From JBFIHF01 sp964411125 (lineage in GTDB: Bacteria > Myxococcota_A > Bradymonadia > Bradymonadales > Bradymonadaceae), in contig CAYPJU010000158.1 in the NCBI GenBank assembly GCA_964411125.1, positions 1 through 6,035 of the forward strand: 6,035 nt of DNA, read 5' to 3'. The translations under genes were made by a program, and so were the position numbers. The notes under the pieces were generated by a model that was not told the DNA's origin, searched no databases, and was given only the letters and a program-made list of their open reading frames with translations. Shown piece by piece: positions 1-5,028 of this stretch (positions are counted from its first letter, which is position 1; the number at the start of each line of letters is the position of its first letter).

Positions 1-17
1 CTTCCAGCCCGACCCAT

Positions 18-37
18 GCACGGCAAGGATGCCGTGC
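18..37 (-). terminator. Stem-loop downstream of the DUF423 gene, possible terminator or REP-like palindrome
   Basis: GCACGGCA (18-25) and TGCCGTGC (30-37) form a perfect 8-bp stem with a 4-nt loop, about 30 nt past the stop of the minus-strand operon. AGCCCG (6-11) and CGGGCT (52-57) could form an outer 6-bp stem around it. No T-tract follows on the minus strand, so this is not a canonical intrinsic terminator. It could equally be a dispersed intergenic palindrome. The remaining bases of 1-67 show no gene. Confidence 0.35.
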
Positions 38-67
38 CACCAATCGGTGAGCGGGCTTCCTACCGCT

Positions 68-439
68 TCACCTGCCGAGTTGAGAAGCAGCCACCGCGAG
101 CGCGATCCAGCCGATGATGAACGACACCCCGCCCAGCGGGGTGATCGCTCCGAGCCATCGCACGCCGGAGAGCGCGAGCACGTAGAGCGAGCCACTGAAG
201 AGCACGATGCCGGCGACGAACGCCCACCCGGCGACGAGCGCGGCGACGTGATCGACCTGGCCGGCGATCCACGCCACCGCGAGCAGCCCCAGCGAGTGGT
301 ACATCTGGTAGCGGGCCGCCGTCTCCCAGACGTCGAGCATCCGCTCGTCGAGCCGTCCTTCCAGCCCATGAGCGCCGAACGCGCCCGTCCCTACGGCAAT
401 CGCAGCGAGCGCTGCGCCTAGAATTGCGAAGATCTTCAC
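68..439 (-). CDS. DUF423 family small integral membrane protein
   Basis: This 123-residue protein is predicted to sit in the inner membrane with four hydrophobic segments, at about residues 3-25, 46-60, 66-90 and 96-118. The GAFGAHGL motif (19-26) and the RYQMYHSLGLL stretch (43-53) are hallmarks of the DUF423 family, whose E. coli member is YgdD. The length is typical and the biochemical role of the family is unknown. The reading frame stays open further upstream, but I place the start at the GTG at 439-437. The protein then begins MKIFAILGAA as family members do, and GGAG lies 5 nt upstream (448-445). The GTG overlaps the previous gene's TGA in a GTGA junction, so translational coupling is likely. 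It is the last gene of a three-gene operon. The family call is firm; the function is unknown. Confidence 0.9.
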   Translation of the reverse strand: MKIFAILGAALAAIAVGTGAFGAHGLEGRLDERMLDVWETAARYQMYHSLGLLAVAWIAGQVDHVAALVAGWAFVAGIVLFSGSLYVLALSGVRWLGAITPLGGVSFIIGWIALAVAASQLGR

Positions 440-1287
440 TGGGTCTCCGTCGCTTTCGAGTATGCCGCAGGCGAAAAACCCGCGACCACCACCGGACCCG
501 ACCACAGATAAGGCGCTCCTTCGGGGAGCTTCGCTTCACGGGCCAGCGTCTTCATCGACGCCGCGTTCGAAGGGTCGGACAACCTCAGCTCGTGGAACCC
601 GACGCCGTTCGACTCGAGCCACTCCCGCGCCGCATCACAGCTCGCGCAGCCCGCGGTCGTGAAAAGCCACGCCGGGTGAGTCTCTACCGAAAGCCCGAAG
701 TCCCGCCGTTGCGGCTGCCGCGCGGCGACGACCCGCAACGCTCGTTGGAGCTTCATCTCGTCGAGAGCGAGCCCTCGTTCTTCCAGCTCTTCCCGCATCA
801 TGTCGGGCCCGCTCGGCTCCGGATCGGATTCGGCCTCCTCTCGTACCGCATCTTCCCGGAGCGCTTGCCGCGCCACCGTCACCCCGGCGTTGACCTCGAC
901 CCAGTGCGCGGTCCACGCCCCTCGCCACGCCGCAAACGCTCGCTCCTGAACCGTCGAGGACGGGGCGAGCGTCGCATTCGCGGTCGGTGACGTGCTGACG
1001 TCGGCCGCCCATCGCATGGAGCCGGGCAGGTCGCTCGTCGTGCCGGCGAGCCCGACCAGGACCGCGTGGCGCGCGGGCTCCGGCACCGCTTCGCGATCCA
1101 TCACCGAGCGCTGCGCGCCGTCTTCGAACCAGTAGGTGAACCGCGCCTTTTGCGCGTAGTCGAACGTCAACGGCTCGAGCTCGGCGGACTGCGCCTCGTC
1201 CAAACAGGGAAACTCGGAGCACGCCGACAGCGACGCCAGCAGCGCCAGCACCATCGACAAGAGCGACACTCGGGACGACTCACGCAA
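436..1287 (-). CDS. Predicted lipoprotein with C-terminal glutaredoxin-like domain
   Basis: This 283-residue protein starts with an arginine-containing n-region, a hydrophobic core and an LSAC lipobox, so Cys23 is the likely lipidated residue and the mature protein faces the periplasm. Residues 30-150 are a domain I do not recognise. An acidic linker (about 150-180) follows. The C-terminal 85 residues resemble a glutaredoxin or NrdH fold: a strand (AWLFTTAG), then CASC (Cys214, Cys217) opening a helix, then a probable cis-proline region around Pro259 and a VVVAGF strand. This suggests a thiol-disulfide redox role outside the cytoplasm, which is inference. The start is TTG (1287-1285), overlapping the peptidase stop by 8 nt with a weak GGGA sequence upstream. 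A GTG at 1269 is an alternative, but it would remove both arginines from the signal peptide. The next gene's GTG overlaps this gene's stop. Confidence 0.8.
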   Translation of the reverse strand: MRESSRVSLLSMVLALLASLSACSEFPCLDEAQSAELEPLTFDYAQKARFTYWFEDGAQRSVMDREAVPEPARHAVLVGLAGTTSDLPGSMRWAADVSTSPTANATLAPSSTVQERAFAAWRGAWTAHWVEVNAGVTVARQALREDAVREEAESDPEPSGPDMMREELEERGLALDEMKLQRALRVVAARQPQRRDFGLSVETHPAWLFTTAGCASCDAAREWLESNGVGFHELRLSDPSNAASMKTLAREAKLPEGAPYLWSGPVVVAGFSPAAYSKATETQ

Positions 1288-2641
1288 GCTCGTCCCACAG
1301 GTGTGCGCTGGTGCGGATTCCCTGCTCGAAGCACTCGACGTCGAATTTCTCGTTCGGGCTGTGCAGCCTGTCGTCGTTCAGCCCGAAACCCATCAACACC
1401 GTCGGCGCCGACAGCACCTGGTCGAAGGTCGCCACGACCGGAATGCTGCCGCCCCCGCGGATGAAGACCGGACGCTTCCCCCAGCTCTTCTCGAAAGCGC
1501 GGCTCGCCGCCTGCACCGCGGGGTTGTCTCGCTCGGCGATGAAGGGGTGGCCGCCGTGATGGATGCACGCCTCGACCTTCACCGAGGCCGGCGCGATGCG
1601 CTTGAGGTGCGACACCACGAGCTCTTCGATCTCGCGCGGATCCTGGTCGGGAACCAGCCGGCACGAGAACTTCGCGTTTGCGTGCGAGGGCAGCACCGTC
1701 TTGGCCCCCTGTCCCGTGAAGCCGCCCCAGATTCCGTTGCAGTCCAACGTCGGCCGCGCCGTCGTCCGCTCGATCGTCGTGTAGCCCTTCTCCCCGTGCA
1801 GCTCGTCGACGCCGAGCTCCGCCTTGTAGTCCGCCTCGTCGAAGGGGAGGGCGGCCCACTCCTCGCGCTCTGCGTCGTCGAGGTCGCGCACCGCGTCGTA
1901 GAATCCGGGGATCGTCACCCGGCCATCTTCGTCATGCAGGCTCGCGATCATCTTCGCGAGGACGTTGATCGGGTTCGCGACCGCGCCTCCGTAGAGCCCC
2001 GAATGGAGATCGTGGTCGGGCCCTGTCACCTTGACCTCGAAGTACGCCAGACCCCGCAGCCCGTACATGATCGCCGGCATGCCCGGCCCGTACATCGACG
2101 AGTCCGAGATGATCACGGCGTCGCATTCCAACCGGTCCTTCTGCGCGTGAACCCACGGCTCGAGGTTCGGTGAACCGACCTCCTCCTCCCCCTCGATCAG
2201 AAACTTCAGGTTCACGGGGAGTGACCCGTTCGTCGCCAGATGCGCCTCGACCGCCTTCACGTGGCAGAAGAGCTGCCCTTTGTCGTCGGTCGCGCCGCGC
2301 GCGAAGATCTTCCCGTCACGGACGTCCGGCTCGAAGGGCGGGGTCTTCCAGAGGTCGAGCGGATCGGGGGGCTGCACGTCGTAGTGGCCGTACACCAGAT
2401 ACGTCGGCTTCGACGGGTCGTCGATGTGCTCCGCGTAGACGATCGGATGCCCTTCGGTCTCCTCGATCACCGTGTTCTCGAGCCCGATCGAACGCATGTG
2501 CTCGGCAAGCCACTCAGCCGCCCTCCGGACGTCCCCTTTGCGTTCGGGATCGGTCGAAATGCTCGGGATCCGGAGGAACTCCTTCAGCTCGGAGAGGAAG
2601 CGTTCCTGGTTTTCGTTGATGTAGTCGATCGGGGTGGTCAT
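1280..2641 (-). CDS. M20 family metallopeptidase (dipeptidase)
   Basis: This 453-residue cytoplasmic enzyme belongs to the M20/ArgE/DapE/carnosinase-like family, which uses two metal ions (usually zinc) to hydrolyse dipeptides or related amides. All expected catalytic residues are visible, numbered from the chosen ATG: His86 and Asp88 in YGHYDVQP, bridging Asp119 in GATDDKG, general base Glu153 and ligand Glu154 in EGEEEVGS, Asp180 in IISDSS, and His427 in LHSPNE. His213 (DLHSG) belongs to the lid domain (about 191-385), which normally dimerises. The length is typical. An in-frame GTG at 2653 would add four residues, but it overlaps the GGAG Shine-Dalgarno (2651-2648), which sits 6 nt before the ATG at 2641. 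It is the first gene of an overlapping operon with the glutaredoxin lipoprotein and the DUF423 gene. The substrate cannot be read from sequence. A weak TATTAC -10 candidate lies at 2729-2724. Confidence 0.95.
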   Translation of the reverse strand: MTTPIDYINENQERFLSELKEFLRIPSISTDPERKGDVRRAAEWLAEHMRSIGLENTVIEETEGHPIVYAEHIDDPSKPTYLVYGHYDVQPPDPLDLWKTPPFEPDVRDGKIFARGATDDKGQLFCHVKAVEAHLATNGSLPVNLKFLIEGEEEVGSPNLEPWVHAQKDRLECDAVIISDSSMYGPGMPAIMYGLRGLAYFEVKVTGPDHDLHSGLYGGAVANPINVLAKMIASLHDEDGRVTIPGFYDAVRDLDDAEREEWAALPFDEADYKAELGVDELHGEKGYTTIERTTARPTLDCNGIWGGFTGQGAKTVLPSHANAKFSCRLVPDQDPREIEELVVSHLKRIAPASVKVEACIHHGGHPFIAERDNPAVQAASRAFEKSWGKRPVFIRGGGSIPVVATFDQVLSAPTVLMGFGLNDDRLHSPNEKFDVECFEQGIRTSAHLWDELA

Positions 2642-2647
2642 CGAAGG

Positions 2648-2703
2648 CTCCACGCTTGGGGGCCTCGATTTCTATCGAGCGGCCGAGGAAATGCCAAGCG
2701 TGG
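2648..2703 (-). promoter_or_regulatory. Nested palindrome overlapping the ribosome binding site of the M20 peptidase gene
   Basis: The outer arms CCACGCTTGG (2650-2659) and CCAAGCGTGG (2694-2703) are perfect 10-bp complements. Inside them, CTCGAT (2664-2669) pairs with ATCGAG (2674-2679) across a 4-nt loop. Three more pairs (2661-2663 with 2682-2684) form after a 2-nt bulge. In the minus-strand transcript the downstream outer arm ends in the first two G of the GGAG Shine-Dalgarno (2651-2648), so the hairpin could partly hide the ribosome binding site. It could instead be a DNA operator or a REP-like repeat. The pairing is seen directly; the regulatory role is inferred. Confidence 0.45.
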
Positions 2704-2739
2704 TGAGGCGTGAGGAAGAACCAGTAATAGGCGTGAGGC
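2703..2739 (+). repeat. Short GTGAGGC heptamer cluster
   Basis: GTGAGGC (2703-2709) is directly followed by GTGAGGA (2710-2716), and GTGAGGC occurs again at 2733-2739. This is non-coding sequence between the peptidase and the cysteine-rich lipoprotein gene. The units resemble, in inverse orientation, the CTC-led heptamers at 2803-2847. The intervening bases (2717-2732) carry the only AT-richer patch of the spacer. Confidence 0.5.
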
Positions 2740-2774
2740 GTCCGCGCTCAGCCGTTGGACCTTCGTCGCCTCGC

Positions 2775-2796
2775 GAGCCGGGCGGGACGCCCGCTC
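2775..2796 (-). terminator. GC-rich hairpin downstream of the cysteine-rich lipoprotein gene
   Basis: GAGC (2775-2778) pairs with GCTC (2793-2796), and GGGCG (2780-2784) pairs with CGCCC (2788-2792). C2779 is bulged and the loop is GGA. The 9-bp stem begins 43 nt after the lipoprotein stop in the direction of transcription. It could separate that gene from the peptidase operon, but no U-tract follows, so it may instead be an intergenic palindromic repeat. Confidence 0.35.
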
Positions 2797-2802
2797 ACCA
2801 AT

Positions 2803-2847
2803 CTCCGGTCTCACATCTCAAGCCTCGAGCCTCGAGCCTCAAGCCTT
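2803..2847. repeat. 7-bp period tandem array (CTCNNNN) running into the end of a coding region
   Basis: On the plus strand CTC recurs at 2803, 2810, 2817, 2824, 2831 and 2838, exactly every 7 bases, and a degenerate CTT follows at 2845. The central units are CTCAAGC, CTCGAGC, CTCGAGC and CTCAAGC (2817-2844). Read on the minus strand the units are GAGGCTT or GAGGCTC. The last copies include the TGA stop and final codons of the cysteine-rich lipoprotein gene (2839-2847), so the array forms the gene's 3' boundary. Confidence 0.7.
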
Positions 2848-3657
2848 CATGCAGGCGATCGTCGTCCCACAGACCGTTTCCTCGTAGCAATCGACGTCCG
2901 CCGGGCACGATTCGACCTCGCTGTAACCCTCACCACAGAACGGCACAGCGTCACACACCGGCTGAGGAATGCAGTAGTAGGTTTCACCGCAGTGCTCGAT
3001 GACGTCGCACTCGGCGTCGGTCGGACACTGCGAGTACGGTTCGGAACCGTCCGCGCATGCGACCATCGGCGCGGCACAGAAGGTCTCCGGCTCGCAGGTG
3101 ATCGTCGCGCCACAGAGCTCGACTTCGACGCAGTCGCCGTCGGTGCGGCACTCGGGAACCTCGACCATCCCGTCGGGGCACGATGGGTACGCCGCGCAGT
3201 TGTCTGACGCCGCACAGTAGATCGTGTAGCCGCAGATCGACGCTTCCACGCAGTCGAACTCTCCGTCACACGTGCTCACCTCGTGTCGACCATCCGAGCA
3301 TGCCGGATACGCCTCGCAGTTTGCCACGCCGCGGGCACACGAAATCGTCGCACCGCACAGCGTTCGTTCCGTGCAGTCGGCTTCGCCGTCGCACGTCGCG
3401 ACTTCGAACTCGTCGTCGAGGCAGCTCGGGACCGCCGCACACTGCACGCCGCAGTCCGGATCCGGGTTCGTGCAGAAGTCGTCGCACTGCCCGTCACCGT
3501 ACCAGTCGTAGAGGTCACAGTAGTCGGTGTTGGAGTCGTTCTTCTGATCCTTCTTCGCTTCTTCCTTGCTGTGAATCCCACCCTTCTCATCGGGGACGTT
3601 TCCACAGGCCGTCATTCCCACACACGCCACGATCGCCATCATCCATCGCTTGTTCAT
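2839..3657 (-). CDS. Cysteine-rich repeat lipoprotein of unknown function
   Basis: This 272-residue protein has an N-terminal MNKRW, a short hydrophobic core and an MTAC lipobox, so Cys18 is the likely lipidation site and the mature protein is exported. A charged linker (19-45) tethers it. Residues 46-70 form a four-cysteine module (Cys47, 58, 62, 69) with W-Y-G-D-G-x-C-D and P-D-P-D-C. Five tandem repeats follow, at about 73-107, 114-148, 154-188, 194-229 and 235-269. Each has six cysteines spaced C-x5-C-x9-C-x5-C-x5-C-x5-C (x6 in the first gap of repeat 4) and ends in C-G-x-T-[IY]-x-C. Thirty-four cysteines in pairs of modules point to a disulfide-bonded, acidic cell-surface or periplasmic protein. 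I recognise no enzyme motif. The ATG at 3657 has a modest purine-rich GCGAGAG upstream. The stop lies inside a heptamer array. Confidence 0.85.
   Translation of the reverse strand: MNKRWMMAIVACVGMTACGNVPDEKGGIHSKEEAKKDQKNDSNTDYCDLYDWYGDGQCDDFCTNPDPDCGVQCAAVPSCLDDEFEVATCDGEADCTERTLCGATISCARGVANCEAYPACSDGRHEVSTCDGEFDCVEASICGYTIYCAASDNCAAYPSCPDGMVEVPECRTDGDCVEVELCGATITCEPETFCAAPMVACADGSEPYSQCPTDAECDVIEHCGETYYCIPQPVCDAVPFCGEGYSEVESCPADVDCYEETVCGTTIACMKA
2851..3441 (-). repeat. Region coding five tandem six-cysteine repeats
   Basis: The repeat units of the lipoprotein lie at 3337-3441, 3214-3318, 3094-3198, 2971-3078 and 2851-2955, with a period of 120-123 bp. They are clear at the protein level (shared cysteine spacing, CGxTIxC end, AYP/AVP after the first cysteine) but diverged in DNA. 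This suggests old duplications kept by selection on the fold rather than recent slippage. Confidence 0.8.
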
Positions 3658-3717
3658 CGTTCTCTCGCTTCCAAAGTCACAAAGTCCAGGGGTTCACTCG
3701 TCGATGCCCGGCGGTAG

Positions 3718-3734
3718 TACAAACTCCGTACCAA
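3718..3734 (-). promoter_or_regulatory. Sigma-54-like promoter candidate for the cysteine-rich lipoprotein
   Basis: The minus strand reads TTGGTACGGAGTTTGTA, close to the sigma-54 consensus TTGGCACG-N4-TTGCW. The -24 GG is present with the correct 10-nt spacing to the -12 element, but the normally invariant GC there is GT. Transcription would start near 3708, giving a leader of about 50 nt. Because of the -12 mismatch this is only a candidate. Confidence 0.25.
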
Positions 3735-3815
3735 CACGCTGGATCAGTCTTATAGCGTTGAAATACAAGGGCTTTGTCGCCACCACTCCGCGAGCTCCCA
3801 TCAAAAAACCGTGAT

Positions 3816-3833
3816 CCCCCCCGCCCCCTCCCC
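3816..3833 (-). other. G-quadruplex-capable tract (G-rich on the minus strand)
   Basis: The plus strand has C7-G-C5-T-C4, so the minus strand has three long G runs separated by single bases. The run of seven can split into two, which gives four GGG blocks with one-base loops. More G runs follow on the minus strand opposite 3850-3854 and 3869-3874. The tract lies in the gap upstream region on the gap template strand. Confidence 0.5.
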
Positions 3834-3959
3834 ACAGATTTCCACAAAACCCCCTCCACTCGACCTCTCCCCCCTGACCGCTTGCCTCCCGTCGCTCGCC
3901 GTTTACCACTCCGAAAGCGCTCGAAGCGCCGCGCCGCCTTTGCCAAAGTCCCCCGCGAA

Positions 3960-3969
3960 GGTGTACACC
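3960..3969. promoter_or_regulatory. Perfect palindrome GGTGTACACC upstream of gap, possible operator
   Basis: GGTGTACACC is a perfect 10-bp dyad ending 47 bp before the gap ATG. It overlaps a possible -10 (TACACC, 3964-3969) paired with a TTGCCA -35 (3940-3945) at 18-bp spacing, five of six bases from TTGACA. A repressor site over the promoter would fit this layout, but the -10 is weak and no regulator is known from the window. Confidence 0.3.
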
Positions 3970-4003
3970 GCTCGCAAGCAGGTACGTCAGAACATCAAGA
4001 GAA

Positions 4004-4009
4004 AGAGGA
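4004..4009 (+). promoter_or_regulatory. Ribosome binding site of gap
   Basis: AGAGGA lies 7 nt before the ATG at 4017. It settles the start: the frame is open back to 3774, but this ATG is the one with a Shine-Dalgarno, and it begins the protein at the canonical MAIKLAINGFGRIGR. Confidence 0.8.
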
Positions 4010-4016
4010 ACTCCCC

Positions 4017-5024
4017 ATGGCCATCAAGCTCGCAATCAACGGATTCGGTCGCATCGGACGTCTCGTCGGGCGAATCGCCCTCGCCGACCCGGACGTCGAC
4101 CTCGTCGCCGTCAACGACCTCACGAGCCCCGAGCAGCTCGCTTATCTTTTCAAGTACGACTCCACGCACGGGAAGTTCCCCGGCGAGGTGAAGCTGGAAG
4201 GCGACTCGATCACCGCGGACGGCGATACGTTCAAGGTGTTCGCAGAACGCGACCCGGCGAAGCTCCCGTGGGGGGACCTCGGCGTCGACTACGTCGTCGA
4301 ATCGACCGGTTTCTTCCGCAAACGGGACGACGCAGCGAAGCACCTGGAGGCGGGCGCGTCGTTCGTCCTCATCTCGGCGCCGGGTAAGGGCGTCGACATG
4401 ACCTTCGTCATGGGGGTGAACCACGACGCGTTCAACGCCGACATGCAGATCATCGACGTCGCGAGCTGCACGACGAACTGCCTCGCCCCGGTCGCCAAGG
4501 TCCTCAACGACACCTTCGGGATCGAGCGTGGCCTGATGACCACGATCCACGCCTACACCAACGACCAGTCGCTCCTCGACACCCCGCACAAGAGCGACTT
4601 CCGTCGCGCGCGTGCCGCGGCCGTCAACATGGTGCCGACGTCGACCGGCGCCGCGATCGCCGTGACCCGTGCACTGCCCGAGCTGGAAGGAAAGCTCGAC
4701 GGCATGGCGGTCCGCGTCCCGACGAACAACGTCTCGATGGTCGACCTGGTCGCCACGTTCGAGAAGAGCGTCACCGTCGACGCGATCAACGCCGCGATGA
4801 AGAAGGCGGCGGACGGTGAACTGAAGGGGATCCTCGGGTACACCGAAGACCCGATCGTCTCGTCCGACATCAACGGCGACCCCCACTCGTCGGTCTTCGA
4901 CGCCCAGGCGACCATCACCATCGGCGACAACATGGCGAAGATCGTGTCGTGGTACGACAACGAGTTCGGCTACTCCAATCGCATGATCGACGCCCTCAAA
5001 TACGTCGACGAACAGCGCGGGTGA
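4017..5024 (+). CDS. gap: Type I glyceraldehyde-3-phosphate dehydrogenase
   Basis: This cytoplasmic homotetrameric enzyme catalyses the NAD(P)-dependent phosphorylating oxidation of glyceraldehyde 3-phosphate to 1,3-bisphosphoglycerate, reversibly, in glycolysis and gluconeogenesis. The protein has 335 residues, the usual length. The Rossmann motif GFGRIGR is at 9-15, and Asp34 in VND favours NAD over NADP. The catalytic Cys151 lies in SCTTN (150-154) and His178 in TIHAYTN. The S-loop region is around 180-205, and the C-terminal WYDNEFGYSNR (312-322) is intact. In the S-loop the segment DTPHKSDFRR differs from the DLPHKDLRR that I recall for Bacillus-type enzymes by a threonine for leucine and one extra residue. 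pgk begins 4 nt after the stop, so the two are co-transcribed and their products catalyse consecutive steps. Confidence 0.98.
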   Translation: MAIKLAINGFGRIGRLVGRIALADPDVDLVAVNDLTSPEQLAYLFKYDSTHGKFPGEVKLEGDSITADGDTFKVFAERDPAKLPWGDLGVDYVVESTGFFRKRDDAAKHLEAGASFVLISAPGKGVDMTFVMGVNHDAFNADMQIIDVASCTTNCLAPVAKVLNDTFGIERGLMTTIHAYTNDQSLLDTPHKSDFRRARAAAVNMVPTSTGAAIAVTRALPELEGKLDGMAVRVPTNNVSMVDLVATFEKSVTVDAINAAMKKAADGELKGILGYTEDPIVSSDINGDPHSSVFDAQATITIGDNMAKIVSWYDNEFGYSNRMIDALKYVDEQRG

Positions 5025-5028
5025 TTCG

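Larger units (their letters stand above)
3658..4016. other. Divergent intergenic region between the lipoprotein gene and gap
   Basis: This 359-bp stretch holds no credible gene. It must contain the promoters of both divergent genes. Visible elements are a tandem CAAAGTCA / CAAAGTCC direct repeat (3672-3687), a sigma-54-like box (3718-3734, minus), a TATAAG on the minus strand (3754-3749) without a good -35, an imperfect palindrome at 3765-3777, and a C-rich tract (3816-3874). There is also a small hairpin GCGCT-CGA-AGCGC (3917-3929) and a 10-bp palindrome at 3960-3969. Its left half is more AT-rich than the surrounding genes, as expected for promoters. Confidence 0.7.

Noticed and set aside
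440..505. A 22-residue upstream extension of the DUF423 protein
   Set aside because: The extra residues lack family similarity and would overlap the preceding gene widely; the GTG at 439 has a well-placed GGAG.
1301..2173. Long plus-strand open frame opposite the M20 peptidase
   Set aside because: The opposite strand encodes a complete peptidase with all metal ligands; this frame has no recognisable motif.
2642..2653. GTG at 2653 as the start of the M20 peptidase
   Set aside because: This codon overlaps the GGAG Shine-Dalgarno of the ATG at 2641 and has no ribosome binding site as good of its own.
2803..2847. The heptamer array as a CRISPR array
   Set aside because: The repeats are 7 bp, contiguous and without unique spacers, and no cas gene is nearby.
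3749..3777. TATAAG on the minus strand as a sigma-70 promoter for the lipoprotein
   Set aside because: At 16-18 bp spacing the upstream hexamers (CAAAGC, ACAAAG, GACAAA) do not resemble TTGACA; kept only as a note.
3677..3946. An 89-codon minus-strand open frame upstream of the lipoprotein gene
   Set aside because: It has low-complexity Gly/Arg composition translated from the G-rich strand of the intergenic tract, without a clear ribosome binding site or homology.
3774..4016. An 81-residue N-terminal extension of GAPDH in the same open frame
   Set aside because: It is proline- and arginine-rich, has no Shine-Dalgarno at its first ATG and no family counterpart. The ATG at 4017 has AGAGGA 7 nt upstream and gives the canonical N-terminus.
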